Source of the DNA: Planctomycetota bacterium
GTDB taxonomy: Bacteria; Planctomycetota; PUPC01; JACPCR01
Direction: 5' to 3'
Assembly: GCA_027625095.1 (NCBI GenBank)
Contig: JAQBXN010000016.1
Location: 33,642 to 97,641, forward strand
Length of the DNA stretch: 64,000 nucleotides
The notes under the pieces: generated by a model
The model's input: the letters and a program-made list of their open reading frames with translations, nothing else
Databases searched by the model: none
What the model was told of the DNA's origin: nothing
Part shown: in pieces, positions 52,950 to 62,629 of the stretch
Numbering within the stretch: position 1 is the stretch's first letter
How the letters are laid out: each line of letters begins with the position of its first letter
Translations under genes and position numbers: made by a program

Positions 52950-55745
52950 ATGAGTGCTGAAGAGCAGCAAAAAAGAAAGATCAAAAAGCTGGCGCATTAC
53001 CTGGTGTTTGACCGGCTCGGCCAGGGTGGCATGGGCATTGTCTACAAGGCGACCGATACCAGAATGGACAGACCTGTCGCGCTGAAGGTCCTCGCCTCAA
53101 AGTACGCCGACGATGAAAAATATGAGGGGCAGACTGCTGCGGCTATGAATCATCTCAACATCGTGGCCGCCTATGATGTTGGCAGAGAGGGCAATTACTA
53201 CTATTTTGCGATGGAGTACGTGGAAGGTGAAAACCTTCATAAGCGCGTGAAGGAAAGTGGGAAATTCGCCGAACAGGAATCCATTGACCTGGTTTTACAG
53301 GTGGCCGCAGCACTTCAGCACGCTGCGAGCAAGAGCATCATTCATAGAGACATCAAACCTGAGAACGTCATGCTCACGAAGGATGGCCTGGTGAAACTTC
53401 TTGACCTGGGCCTGGCGAAGGCCACGGACAACGATGATGCCACTTTGACCCAAGCCGGCCGATTCATCGGTACCCCGCATTATTCCTCACCCGAACAGAT
53501 TATGGGCGACGTGAATATCGATGGGCGTACTGACATTTATTCGCTTGGGATCATGCTCTTCAGATTCACTACCGGCACATTGCCGTATAAAGGTGAAACC
53601 GCCGCGGTCATCGCCGAATCGCACCTCAAAGAGCCGCTGCCCGACCCGCACGAAAGGAATCCGGAACTGTCTGAAGACATCTGCAAGGTCATCCGCAAGA
53701 TGACTGAGAAAGATCCCGCGGCACGTTACCAGACCCCGGAGCATGTCATCGAGGATCTCCAACTCGTTCGCAATGGCCAGCCTCCCATCCATACCAAAGC
53801 CATCCCCACCATCAACCTCAGCAGGGCAAAATCGGAAAGCACCGATAACAGTTATGTCGAGCCGGCGCGAATGAAGGCGTCCACTTCCCTGATGCTGGTT
53901 GCCGCCAGCCTGGGCGTGGTCGGCCTGCTACTCCTCGCCTACTTCTTAAGTAAGGGATCTGGAAAACCCGAAGTTCCTCACGAAGTCCTGGCCCTTGCGA
54001 GCACCATTTCCACAACGACCACCACTTCGATCCCGCCTATTTCAGTAGAGCTCTCTCCCGAAGAGGTCGCAAGGGAACATTACGATTCTGTGGCCCGCCA
54101 CATCAGCGAGCACCCCGGCGAGTACGCGAACAATCTTCGAAAACTTGAAGAGGCAGGACTGCTGCTGCAGGCCACAGAATATTCAAAGATGGCCGAGGGC
54201 CTTGCCGCGGACATTCAGAGCGAATTCGACAACCGTGTGGCCCCGGCGAGAAAGGCACTCGAGTCAAACGTTGCGCGGCTTATTAGTCAGGGGAATTTTG
54301 GAGGAGCTTTGAAAGCACTCGATGTTACAGCAGGTCTGTCGCCTGATGTTCGCGAGAGAATCCGCACTGAGGTCGTGCCGGAGCTGAAACAGACCATTGA
54401 GGCCGCAGCAAGAACGAAATCAGCAGCTCTGTTCACACAGGCACGTTCTCACGCATCCGCAGGCGATTTCCAAAAGGCGGAAGAGATGCTGCAGGTGATT
54501 GAAGGCTTTGGTATGCCGAAACTGGCTACGGCAGCCGGCCAGATGCGGGCCCGGTTCCAACAACAAAAAGAACTCAATGCGACCCAGAAAGTGCAAGGCC
54601 GCGGACGCCTCGAACAACTCTTAAGTGACATCATTGGGCTTGCACAGGCCAAGGATTTTGCAACGGTTCAGAACAAGATTGCTGCCGCCTTCATTGACCC
54701 GCTGCTCGCTGGCGAGGTAGATGAAATCAACCATTTACGGGAGAATGTTTCGGCCGCAGAGCAAATCTATAAGGCCGCTGTAGAAGGGCTGCGAAAACAT
54801 CTGGGCCAGAACATCACTCTCAAGGGTGAGCAAGGCGTCCTGATAAGTGTTGACGATGGCGAAATTGTCCTCGCGATCGGAGGGGGGGAGATCAGGAGCA
54901 GGCTTTCTGAAATGTCCCATCTGCAACTTAGCTCCTATGCGCGCCTTTCAGGTCTGCCTGTCTCCAAAGAGCCGTCCGCCATGGCTGCATTCTTCTGTTT
55001 TGCGCCAGACTCCGCCACGGCGAATCGAGCCGGGCCCTACATTGAGCGGGCGGAACGTGAAGGCAAAGACGTGGTGTATCTCCAGTCTCTTCTGGAACGG
55101 GTTTCCGGAAAGAAAAGTGAGGAAGAAGCGCCTACCGATCCCCCGGCTTCCGTCAAGACAGGCGCTGGCTATCTCGAACTCTTCAGAGCGGAACAACTTC
55201 AGAATTGGAAATTCGTTGGCGACGGGAGTTTCGAGGTCAGGCGGGGAATCGCACGTCAGAACGGTGGATCTGGTGTCTGGTATTTTGCGGACAAGGCGTT
55301 CGGCGATTTTGTGCTCAAGGTGGAATTCCAACAGCTACGGGCCGAGAACAATTCCGGGGTCATGTTCCGAATGCAGGAGCCCGATGGGGACATTGGCCGG
55401 GTGCACAGGTACGGATACGAAATTCAGATTGGTTCGTCCGGCACGGACCAACGTTCAACCGGTTCCGTATATGGATTCTCCCCGCCGTTTCGCAGTGCCG
55501 CCAAAGCCAGCCGGTGGAATGAGGTCGAACTTATTTGTATTGCCAATGAAGCCTTTGTCAGCCTGGATGGCAAGATGATTAACCACTTTGAAGGGATCAA
55601 ATATGCCAGCGGTTTCATCGGCCTGCAGAACTACAGCAATGTGCAGGTCTACTTCAAAGACCTCCGTGTGATGGAGCTGACCGGCGACTTGACCAACCAG
55701 CTTACGCGACTTCGCAGGGAGGCCGACAAGGCAAGGGACAAGTAA
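52950..55745 (+). CDS. Membrane-anchored Ser/Thr protein kinase with C-terminal DUF1080 domain
   Basis: The 931-residue protein has an intact Hanks-type kinase domain (about 18-285): glycine loop LGQGGMGIVYKA, ATP lysine K46 (VALKVL), HRDIKPENV (H132-R133-D134), metal-binding D152 in DLGLAKA, and GTPHYSSPEQ. One transmembrane helix follows near 311-335 (LMLVAASLGVVGLLLLAYFL). A long helical region comes next, outside the membrane if the kinase is cytoplasmic. A C-terminal DUF1080 (3-keto-disaccharide hydrolase / ConA-like) domain (about 738-911) carries NNSGVMFRMQEPDG, YEIQIGSSGTDQRSTGSVYG and GFIGLQNYSNVQVYFKDLRV. It may sense a glycan outside and signal inside. ATG 52950 is chosen; the frame is open upstream into the palindromic repeat, which is not protein-like. 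Confidence 0.92.
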   Translation: MSAEEQQKRKIKKLAHYLVFDRLGQGGMGIVYKATDTRMDRPVALKVLASKYADDEKYEGQTAAAMNHLNIVAAYDVGREGNYYYFAMEYVEGENLHKRVKESGKFAEQESIDLVLQVAAALQHAASKSIIHRDIKPENVMLTKDGLVKLLDLGLAKATDNDDATLTQAGRFIGTPHYSSPEQIMGDVNIDGRTDIYSLGIMLFRFTTGTLPYKGETAAVIAESHLKEPLPDPHERNPELSEDICKVIRKMTEKDPAARYQTPEHVIEDLQLVRNGQPPIHTKAIPTINLSRAKSESTDNSYVEPARMKASTSLMLVAASLGVVGLLLLAYFLSKGSGKPEVPHEVLALASTISTTTTTSIPPISVELSPEEVAREHYDSVARHISEHPGEYANNLRKLEEAGLLLQATEYSKMAEGLAADIQSEFDNRVAPARKALESNVARLISQGNFGGALKALDVTAGLSPDVRERIRTEVVPELKQTIEAAARTKSAALFTQARSHASAGDFQKAEEMLQVIEGFGMPKLATAAGQMRARFQQQKELNATQKVQGRGRLEQLLSDIIGLAQAKDFATVQNKIAAAFIDPLLAGEVDEINHLRENVSAAEQIYKAAVEGLRKHLGQNITLKGEQGVLISVDDGEIVLAIGGGEIRSRLSEMSHLQLSSYARLSGLPVSKEPSAMAAFFCFAPDSATANRAGPYIERAEREGKDVVYLQSLLERVSGKKSEEEAPTDPPASVKTGAGYLELFRAEQLQNWKFVGDGSFEVRRGIARQNGGSGVWYFADKAFGDFVLKVEFQQLRAENNSGVMFRMQEPDGDIGRVHRYGYEIQIGSSGTDQRSTGSVYGFSPPFRSAAKASRWNEVELICIANEAFVSLDGKMINHFEGIKYASGFIGLQNYSNVQVYFKDLRVMELTGDLTNQLTRLRREADKARDK

Positions 55746-55901
55746 GTTCAACTGAAATTGAACGATTCTTCTAAACCGAAGATTTTGCCTCATTGGTGAA
55801 TTCAGGTTGTCGGGATTCCAGTGAGGCAGGCATGTTAGCTCCAGCCCCCGTCCCGATCTGTGTAATCTCAGTGAGGTCTTAAAGACCCGCTCATTCGAGG
55901 T

Positions 55902-56168
55902 TCAAGTGAAGTCGAATTCCTGTTCGATTGCGGTTTTTGTGGCTTGCAGAGCGATCTCTTCGTCCGGCCCATCCGCGGTAATTTGGATCTCCGCACCGCA
56001 TTCAGCGCCGAGGGAAAGCAGATCCAGCAACCGCGCAGCGTTCGCTGTAAACCCATCGTAATGGAGGATTATCTCGGCCTCGAATCCCTTGACTGTTTCC
56101 ACCACCAGCGTCGAAGGACGAGTGTGAAGGCCCTTCTTATTTCGAATGACAGCCAGACCCTGAACCAT
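55902..56168 (-). CDS. HPr-family phosphocarrier protein lacking Ser46
   Basis: The 88-residue protein has the HPr fold pattern: a first strand, NKKGLHTRPS with the phospho-accepting His exactly at residue 15, a helix (LVVETVKGF), and a final helix (EIALQATKTAIEQ). The Ser46 region, usually N-A-K-S-I-M, reads NAARLLDLLSLG, so the regulatory serine is replaced by Arg and HPr kinase control is unlikely. ATG 56168 is chosen because it places His at position 15; the frame extends 18 codons upstream without homology. No PTS enzyme I or EII gene is in the window. The leader is pyrimidine-rich without a Shine-Dalgarno motif. Confidence 0.85.
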   Translation of the reverse strand: MVQGLAVIRNKKGLHTRPSTLVVETVKGFEAEIILHYDGFTANAARLLDLLSLGAECGAEIQITADGPDEEIALQATKTAIEQEFDFT

Positions 56169-56400
56169 GTGAGGGAAGAGGATGTTTGAAGCAGAAGAAC
56201 AGAAACAGAGGGACATGATCAAAGATCATACGCCTCGAATCAACAGAAACAGGGAGCAATTAGAGGGAAAAGCCGGCAGAGAAACCTTTGCCGCAATTTT
56301 CCTGAAATCTCTGTCCCTCTTTATGTAAACCTCCCTGCAATCAGCGGCATTTGGGATAAACTTCCCGTCATTCAAGCATCGCCAGCTCCAACCTTCTCCG

Positions 56401-59400
56401 ATGACTGCAAACAAACTCTTATTACCGCTGGTATTGACCAGCTTCTGCGGGCTCTGTTCCGCTGAAATTACATATCAATTCATGCCAGAGGAATGCCCGG
56501 CGGCGTTCGTGCTGCGGGGGCGGCTCAATATCAATTCGTCGCAGGTTAAGAAAAGCACCCTATCCATTGCTGTTCATCACAGTGGCGCAGGACATCTGCA
56601 AATCGAATTGATCAATGGCAACGCCGTGGTAAGCCGAATCACAGAAAAGGGCACCGTGATGCTGGCAGAGGCCAAACTGCCCGTACTGAACGGCCCATTC
56701 AACATGCGGCTCTTTCGCAATCAGTGGCAGGTCGAGCTGACTATCGGAGGCCGGCGAATCATCCGTGCGAACGAGGGGTCCCTGATGGGAGGCAAAGTTG
56801 GGTTCTTCGCCTCAGGAGCCGGGCTCGAACTTTCATCGATATCGTTGCAGCCTGCCGCGCCCATTTATTTCACCGATGACTTTACCCGGGGCGAGGGTGA
56901 GACCGGGGAATGGGATATCTGGTCAGGCACATTTGATGTAAGGGAGATTCACGGAGCTTCAAAGAAGGCGGCAACAGGTGTGAGCTACAGTGCCAATGCG
57001 TTCCGCTGGCAGAGCAATCCTGAAGATACCAACTTCGCCGCGGCAGGCCGGTGGCATTGGAAAAACTACCAGTTTGCCGTCTCAGTCCGGCCGAGTGCGA
57101 ACGGAATTACTGGCATGTGCGTTCTGGTGCAGGATAAAGACAACTACGTGGCATTTGAGTGTGACAGTGGTCCCAGTGGCAAGTGCCGTCTTATGGAAAT
57201 GCGGGAAGGGAAACTCAGCAAACTTGCCGAAGCCGACGCCAGGCTGGAGTCTGGCCAATGGTATCGCCTGGATGTGTCTACTGTCGGAAATCAGATTTCG
57301 GCACGCATAGACGGAACGCCCGTGTGCACCATTGGCTATGACGGCTGGCAGTGCGGACGCGTGGGTATCATGGCGGAAAACTCCGGGGCGGAATTTGATG
57401 ATGTGCAGGTGTTGTCGACCGATGGCATGCATGCGGAGGCCGATACGATGCCGTCTGCTGAAAGCAAGACCATGTTTCCTTTTGGCAACGCTTCACTGAT
57501 CACTTTGGGATACGAGGGTTGGCGGAACACCGAATTTAGTCTGACAGGCAGGAAAGCCAAGAGCGCGGCAATCGTTTACGGTCTCGAAAAGCATAGTTTT
57601 GGAGTGATGCAGATTTCTTCCAAGGATGTCGAAATCTTCCGAGTGAAAGATGGAGAGGGCGCGCAGTCACTAGGCAAAGCCTCGATCGGAAAATTCGAGA
57701 GCATCACTTTGCGCCCCGATGGGCACACGGTTTATGCGTCTGTTGACGGAAAACCGCTGCTGGCGGTTTACGACCCAGGTGAAACGGGCGGGGTCATGGG
57801 CCTGGCATGGGAACGTGGAAAGACTGTCCCTTTTGAAAAAGTTGACGCTTCGCAGGCTTTCTCGCTGTATCCGCCAAGCCGGATTACCGACCAGTTTCTC
57901 AGGGAAACGACCATGCTCGATTGGTCCACACCTTCCTCATTCTGGCAGCCTCTCGAAAGTGGCGAGCACCTCTACGAGGGTGGTATTTTTGGCGATCTGG
58001 ATATCGAGCTTACGAATACCGCACACATCACCGCATCCGATGACTGGGCCCTCATCCTGTCCGACCCGAATCAGAAATCTACGGCCAAACTCAAGGTCAG
58101 TTCAAACACCGTCTCACTTTCGGTCGATAGCAAGGAAGCAGGCTCAGCCGGGCTGCCTCCCGATTTTCAGAAGAGTGGTCTCAATCTGACTCTAAAGGCG
58201 CGAGCACGATCCATCGAACTGGTTCTTGGAGGGAAGACCCTGCTCCACGCGAATGCTCCGGACGGTAATCGTTGGAATCGTCTCCTGTTCCATCCCGTAG
58301 CAACTAAATTGAGTCCGTCGTATTTCAGTGTCCGTTCCCCAAAGATGACCGACATCATATTTTCCGGCGCACCTGTTCAGTGGTGGGCTGAGCGCGGGCA
58401 GTGGGACATTCATCCCCGATGGCCGTGCGACGATCGCTGGTCGTTCCTGGGCGGTATCAACAGCGAATCCCCGGTCCTCTGGAGCAAACGCCGATACGAG
58501 AGTGACATGATCGTCGACGCCTGGATCGCGCTTTATATGGATAACGCGGGCGAAGCAAGTGTCGGCTACAAAAACATCAGCGACCTCAATATCACCATTT
58601 GCGCGGACGGGCGGAACCTGGACAGTGGATACAGTTTTCAGTTCGGCGCCAAGGGAAACACAGTTTCGCAGATCCGCAAGGGCAGCGATGTTGTCAGCGA
58701 GACTCCGCTGGTTCGCATGATTGCACCCCGCCGCATGCATATTGGCTGGCAGCGTCACTGGTACCACCTTCGGGCCGTCAAGGCCGGAAAAAAGATCAGT
58801 TTTTTTGTCGACGGCATCCCAACCCTTGAATACGAAGATCCAAATCCACTGCCCGGCGGGCATGTGGCATTGTGGACCTGGAGGGGTGGCCTGATGGTTG
58901 CCCGAGCCAGAATTGCTGCAGAAAGTATCTCTTTGCCCCAACGTCCTACTTATGGTCTGTCGCTTGCCGGAAGCAATGAGTCTTCGTGGAAGGTGGCAAA
59001 CAAACCCGTGCAACTACTCTGCGATTTTGAGAATGGCTCGGGTGGATGGAGTACGAACGACGACCATGAAACGGAGGCCGGGCAGACTCAGGAAGGCAAA
59101 CGAAAGTATCTTCAGGTAAGAAATCGAATCGCCGGCGGAAGCCTCGGAATCGCAGCCGGCATCAAGGCATTTGATGCGGTTCAGTTTCCGAAACTCTCTT
59201 TCGAATTTCGTGCAGATGAGAGCGTAAAGGTGAACCTGTTCGCAGTGGTAAATGGCACAAGGGTGTCAATTCCGATGACTGCCGGCGAGGATGCTTCTGA
59301 CTCTCTGAGTTTGCGTTCCACAAATGTGAAGGCTGACGGCAAATGGCATTCGGTGGATTACGACCTGCTCGCGGCACTCAAAGAAAAACTTCCGGCGGCC

Positions 59401-59568
59401 GGCCAGTACTCGGTTCAGAATCTGCAGATCGCCGCTCCCTTCATCGAGTACCTGCGATCTGGAATCGGCGGCAATCGGTTTGGAGATAGCTACGGCCTGG
59501 ATAATTTTGCGCTGATTGCGGCAGACAGCGTGGCGGCAAGTGTAGCGAATTCGATTTCTGTGGAATGA
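56401..59568 (+). CDS. Large secreted protein with tandem lectin-fold (ConA/LamG/DUF1080-like) domains
   Basis: The 1055-residue protein has a signal peptide (NKLLLPLVLTSFCGLCSA) and is almost wholly beta-structured. Several repeats of a jelly-roll domain can be seen by recurring segments such as YFTDDFTRGEGETGEWDIW, WHWKNYQFAVSVRPS, VLVQDKDNYVAFECD and GQWYRLDVSTVGNQISARID (about 160-350). Related stretches recur at 480-650 and 690-880 (RYESDMIVDAWIALYM, SFFVDGIPTLEYEDPNPLPG, HVALWTWRGG). A last domain (about 900-1055) has LLCDFENGSGGWSTND, a carbohydrate-binding-like start. It probably binds glycans outside the cell; no catalytic motif was found. The start has a C/T-rich leader. Confidence 0.72.
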   Translation: MTANKLLLPLVLTSFCGLCSAEITYQFMPEECPAAFVLRGRLNINSSQVKKSTLSIAVHHSGAGHLQIELINGNAVVSRITEKGTVMLAEAKLPVLNGPFNMRLFRNQWQVELTIGGRRIIRANEGSLMGGKVGFFASGAGLELSSISLQPAAPIYFTDDFTRGEGETGEWDIWSGTFDVREIHGASKKAATGVSYSANAFRWQSNPEDTNFAAAGRWHWKNYQFAVSVRPSANGITGMCVLVQDKDNYVAFECDSGPSGKCRLMEMREGKLSKLAEADARLESGQWYRLDVSTVGNQISARIDGTPVCTIGYDGWQCGRVGIMAENSGAEFDDVQVLSTDGMHAEADTMPSAESKTMFPFGNASLITLGYEGWRNTEFSLTGRKAKSAAIVYGLEKHSFGVMQISSKDVEIFRVKDGEGAQSLGKASIGKFESITLRPDGHTVYASVDGKPLLAVYDPGETGGVMGLAWERGKTVPFEKVDASQAFSLYPPSRITDQFLRETTMLDWSTPSSFWQPLESGEHLYEGGIFGDLDIELTNTAHITASDDWALILSDPNQKSTAKLKVSSNTVSLSVDSKEAGSAGLPPDFQKSGLNLTLKARARSIELVLGGKTLLHANAPDGNRWNRLLFHPVATKLSPSYFSVRSPKMTDIIFSGAPVQWWAERGQWDIHPRWPCDDRWSFLGGINSESPVLWSKRRYESDMIVDAWIALYMDNAGEASVGYKNISDLNITICADGRNLDSGYSFQFGAKGNTVSQIRKGSDVVSETPLVRMIAPRRMHIGWQRHWYHLRAVKAGKKISFFVDGIPTLEYEDPNPLPGGHVALWTWRGGLMVARARIAAESISLPQRPTYGLSLAGSNESSWKVANKPVQLLCDFENGSGGWSTNDDHETEAGQTQEGKRKYLQVRNRIAGGSLGIAAGIKAFDAVQFPKLSFEFRADESVKVNLFAVVNGTRVSIPMTAGEDASDSLSLRSTNVKADGKWHSVDYDLLAALKEKLPAAGQYSVQNLQIAAPFIEYLRSGIGGNRFGDSYGLDNFALIAADSVAASVANSISVE

Positions 59569-59622
59569 ATTTTTCTAAAGTCGGACAGGCTTCTGCGATG
59601 GTCGCCAATCGACCCCTCAATC

Positions 59623-60585
59623 ATGTCAAAAGAGAAATTGAAACTAGCGACAAACGCACCGGCCGAATGGCCGGATGTGGAAATCAGCGAATTGGTACCG
59701 GAACGTCACCGCGAAGATTACGTATCAAACGTAAATAAATTCAATCTCGCTCTTGCCGCTGCGTTCGACGGACATCCAGCCCTGGAACTGAAGGAGATAG
59801 CGCACTGCCGAATGCTCGAGGACGGCATTCTGGAAGTTCCGTTTGAAATCGTTTCTGAGGATCACACGTTCGGATTATTCCTGTTCTCAGACGCCTGTTC
59901 CGCATCGGCGGCGGCGTTTAAGGGAGTGCAGAACATTTATAACTCCTGGGAAGAACACACCGCAATCTATTACTCGCCGGGGCCCCTTAAACTGTCGAAC
60001 GGACCAGAGTTGTCACCGCTCCGTCCATTTGCATTCGACATTTTTCTGAAGCTCTCTGGGGAGGCCGCCACACCAGGTGAATACGCGATGTGGTGGCCGG
60101 AAAATGAGGAGGATCGATTCTGCAACTCCGAAACGCACTGTCTGCTCAACCGCATTTATGCCGCCTTGGATGGAATCGAGACCTATGTGAATGCGATGCT
60201 CTTGCACAATCTCGATGTATTGGAGGAACACGAACCTTCGTTTCGAGTGTCGCTTCCGCAACAACCGGCGAATATCCCGATTCTCGGCCCGGATGGCTTG
60301 CCGATGCTGCTTAGCCTGAGCCATGAGAAGGGGATTCGATTTCTGATGCACAGGGAGCAGACAGCACCTGCCTGCTCCAAACTGTTCCTGAAGCACCTCG
60401 CAGAATTTGTAGAGCGGATTCGTGAAGACATCGTCCACCATCAAATGCGGTTGGATGAGGCAAGTGTTGCTGTCGAGTGGTTCAAATCGTCAGTTGAAAC
60501 GATTCGATTGCAGGAGAGTTCTGGAGGGGAGCTGGATGCCTTCGGGGTTGTTAGGGTAGGGTCTCAATCAATGACATCCGAGTAG
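59623..60585 (+). CDS. Protein of unknown function
   Basis: The 320-residue protein is soluble, acidic, and has no signal peptide or membrane helix. It matches no family I know. Notable segments are an N-terminal NKFNLALAAAFDGHPALELKE, a middle DAFSFELF-like hydrophobic region (GLFLFSDACSASAAAFKG) and a C-terminal helix with FLKHLAEFVERIRED. Its composition and position between a secreted lectin-fold protein and waaF do not suggest a role. The 54 bp after the upstream gene include a C/T-rich leader with no ribosome-binding motif. Confidence 0.65.
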   Translation: MSKEKLKLATNAPAEWPDVEISELVPERHREDYVSNVNKFNLALAAAFDGHPALELKEIAHCRMLEDGILEVPFEIVSEDHTFGLFLFSDACSASAAAFKGVQNIYNSWEEHTAIYYSPGPLKLSNGPELSPLRPFAFDIFLKLSGEAATPGEYAMWWPENEEDRFCNSETHCLLNRIYAALDGIETYVNAMLLHNLDVLEEHEPSFRVSLPQQPANIPILGPDGLPMLLSLSHEKGIRFLMHREQTAPACSKLFLKHLAEFVERIREDIVHHQMRLDEASVAVEWFKSSVETIRLQESSGGELDAFGVVRVGSQSMTSE

Positions 60586-60768
60586 TGCAGGGTTTTTGTG
60601 TGGGACAGGCGTCAAGTCTTGCCATGAAAGCCGAAACGGCTGTCCCACCTCTCTGGTTGCGGGGTTGGCGGGTGAGACCTGTTGTCACAATGCAAAGTGA
60701 CGTTCATTGTGAAGCATCGGTCTTTACTTAATATGGTGCGACATTGCGGCCAGCCTACCCTCGTATCC

Positions 60769-61830
60769 ATGAATTCTCCGTCAAAGATCCTGATTCGCTT
60801 TCCCAACTGGGTGGGTGATGTAGTGATGGCGACGCCCGTGTTGCGGGCTGTGCGCAGGCAATACCCTGACGCGCACCTGGCTGTTTTCATAAAAAAGTAT
60901 GCCCGGCAACTGCTCGACGATTGCCCTCACATTGATGAAGTCATCGAGTATGACGCGGATGGTGAACATAAGAGTCTCAAGGGCTATTACCGGCTCTTGT
61001 ACCAGCTTCGAGAGAAAGATTTTGACCTTGGTATTCTGCTGCCTAATTCGTTCAGAGCCGCTTGGGAGATGCGTTTCGCCGGCGTGAAACGGCGAGTTGG
61101 TTACGCGAGGCAGGGACGCGGCCTTCTTTTGACTGATCCCATTCCCGCACCGCGTGATGGCCGCAAGCTCAGAATTGTGAACATGGTCGATTATTACCTC
61201 TCCATCTGCGCTCATCTCGGGTGTGCGGAACTCAGCCGGACAGAGGAACTCTTCACTTCGATGGAAAGCGATAAAAGAGCAGATGCGATCTTGAAGAAGA
61301 ATGGTGTGAAAGAAAACGATGTCATCGTGAGCCTGGCGCCAGGCGCTGGTTATGGCCCAGCCAAGCTATATCCGTTGGACCGCTATGCCAAGGTGATGAA
61401 CGCTCTTGCTGATCGATATGGCGCCCGAGTCCTGCTGATTACATCCCCCAAAGAAACAAGCCTCGCGGATGAGATTTCCGGAGACCTCAAATCCAAACCC
61501 GTCAGGCTGGATGGTGAGAATGTGGATCTGGGTGTGGTGAAGTCGCTGATCAAACGAGCCACCCTCATGGTGACGAACGATACCGGTCCACGGCATATTG
61601 CAGTGGCTATGAATAAACCGGTCGTAGTCGTTTTCGGTCCGACCAGCACTGTTTACACCGATGTAAATCTTGGGAAAACCATCATCGTCCGCGAAGAGGT
61701 GGACTGCAGTCCGTGCCAGCTCAAGATCTGTCCAATCGACCACCGGTGCATGGAGCGCCTGGAGCACGGGAGGGTACTGGCCGCCGCGGAAGAATTGATG
61801 GAGCGTCACGTCGTGAGCAAAAAGTCTTAA
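60769..61830 (+). CDS. waaF: Lipopolysaccharide heptosyltransferase II (GT9 family)
   Basis: WaaF adds the second L-glycero-D-manno-heptose to the inner core of lipopolysaccharide using ADP-heptose, on the cytoplasmic face of the inner membrane. The 353-residue protein has the GT9 landmarks: ILIRFPNWVGDVVMATPVLRA at the start, LPNSFRAAWEMRFAGVKRRVGY in the middle, SLAPGAGYGPAKLYPLDRYAK, and TNDTGPRHIAVAMNKPVVVVFGPT in the donor-binding half. A Cys-rich end (DCSPCQLKICPIDHRCME) is typical of WaaF. ATG 60769 starts the conserved region; an earlier ATG (60734) also precedes it. It implies a lipopolysaccharide-bearing outer membrane. trmL follows after 33 bp. Confidence 0.9.
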   Translation: MNSPSKILIRFPNWVGDVVMATPVLRAVRRQYPDAHLAVFIKKYARQLLDDCPHIDEVIEYDADGEHKSLKGYYRLLYQLREKDFDLGILLPNSFRAAWEMRFAGVKRRVGYARQGRGLLLTDPIPAPRDGRKLRIVNMVDYYLSICAHLGCAELSRTEELFTSMESDKRADAILKKNGVKENDVIVSLAPGAGYGPAKLYPLDRYAKVMNALADRYGARVLLITSPKETSLADEISGDLKSKPVRLDGENVDLGVVKSLIKRATLMVTNDTGPRHIAVAMNKPVVVVFGPTSTVYTDVNLGKTIIVREEVDCSPCQLKICPIDHRCMERLEHGRVLAAAEELMERHVVSKKS

Positions 61831-61863
61831 ACAGCCTGTCTACTCGATACACATCCATCCCCT

Positions 61864-62322
61864 ATGGCTTCAATCGTACTCGTCGAACCTGAAATCCCCC
61901 AGAACACCGGCAACATCGGCCGGTTGTGCGCGTGCACAGATTCAGACTTGTACCTCGTCGGCAAATTGGGGTTCTCACTTGAAGAGAAAGCCGTCCGCCG
62001 GGCAGGGATGGATTACTGGCTGCAGCTTGACGTGAAGCGTCACGAAACACTTGCCGGGCTGGAATCTGAATTCCCTGACCACCGATTTGTTTACTGCAGT
62101 TCCCGGGCCGATCGGTCTTATACGGAGTTTGAATTCCGGCCGGACGATTTCCTTGTTTTCGGTAAGGAAACAGCCGGGCTACCCGGCACACTTATCCGTG
62201 AAAACCAGGAACGGAGCATTCGGATACCGATGTGCCAGGCATTTTCAGACCGCAGCTTGAATCTTGCACATGCCACTTCTATCGTGCTTTATGAGCTCAT
62301 AAGACAATGCAATCTGCTGTAG
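61864..62322 (+). CDS. trmL: tRNA (cytidine(34)-2'-O)-methyltransferase
   Basis: TrmL is a SPOUT-fold dimer that 2'-O-methylates the wobble base of tRNA-Leu. The 152-residue protein has the compact TrmL form: VLVEPEIPQNTGNIGRLCA, then LVGKLGFSLEEKAVRRAGMDYW, FGKETAGLPGTLI and the knot segment RSLNLAHATSIVLYE. The usual final motif is R-S-L-N-L-S-N-(A/T)-x-A; here it is RSLNLAHATSIV, a minor variation. There is no Shine-Dalgarno motif, and the leader is CT-rich. It follows waaF by 33 bp. Confidence 0.92.
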   Translation: MASIVLVEPEIPQNTGNIGRLCACTDSDLYLVGKLGFSLEEKAVRRAGMDYWLQLDVKRHETLAGLESEFPDHRFVYCSSRADRSYTEFEFRPDDFLVFGKETAGLPGTLIRENQERSIRIPMCQAFSDRSLNLAHATSIVLYELIRQCNLL

Positions 62323-62629
62323 TAGCGCCCATCGAGGCCCCCTGCCGACTTACAATCCGCCGGTGCGAATTTGAAGGAGTTTTCGAGGGCACTGTTAATA
62401 GCACACGTTGAGCACGCCTCGGAAATGTTCTCAGGATCGGGTCTCCTGAACAATTGATGCTAAAGGCTGGAACTGCATCATGTTAAGGCATTCACCAGAG
62501 GCGTGTAACACTTGCATAAGGAATTTCGCATTGCTAGACTCCAACGCCATTCCGGGACGGCGTCTGGTGAATAAGTAACAACTCTTCCCCAATCCTGCCT
62601 GCGGGCAAATTACATCACTGAGAATACTA
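62323..62629. other. Intergenic region (307 bp) before the matrixin-like gene
   Basis: I see no gene, tRNA or strong hairpin. The region should hold the promoter of the downstream secreted protein. Confidence 0.5.
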
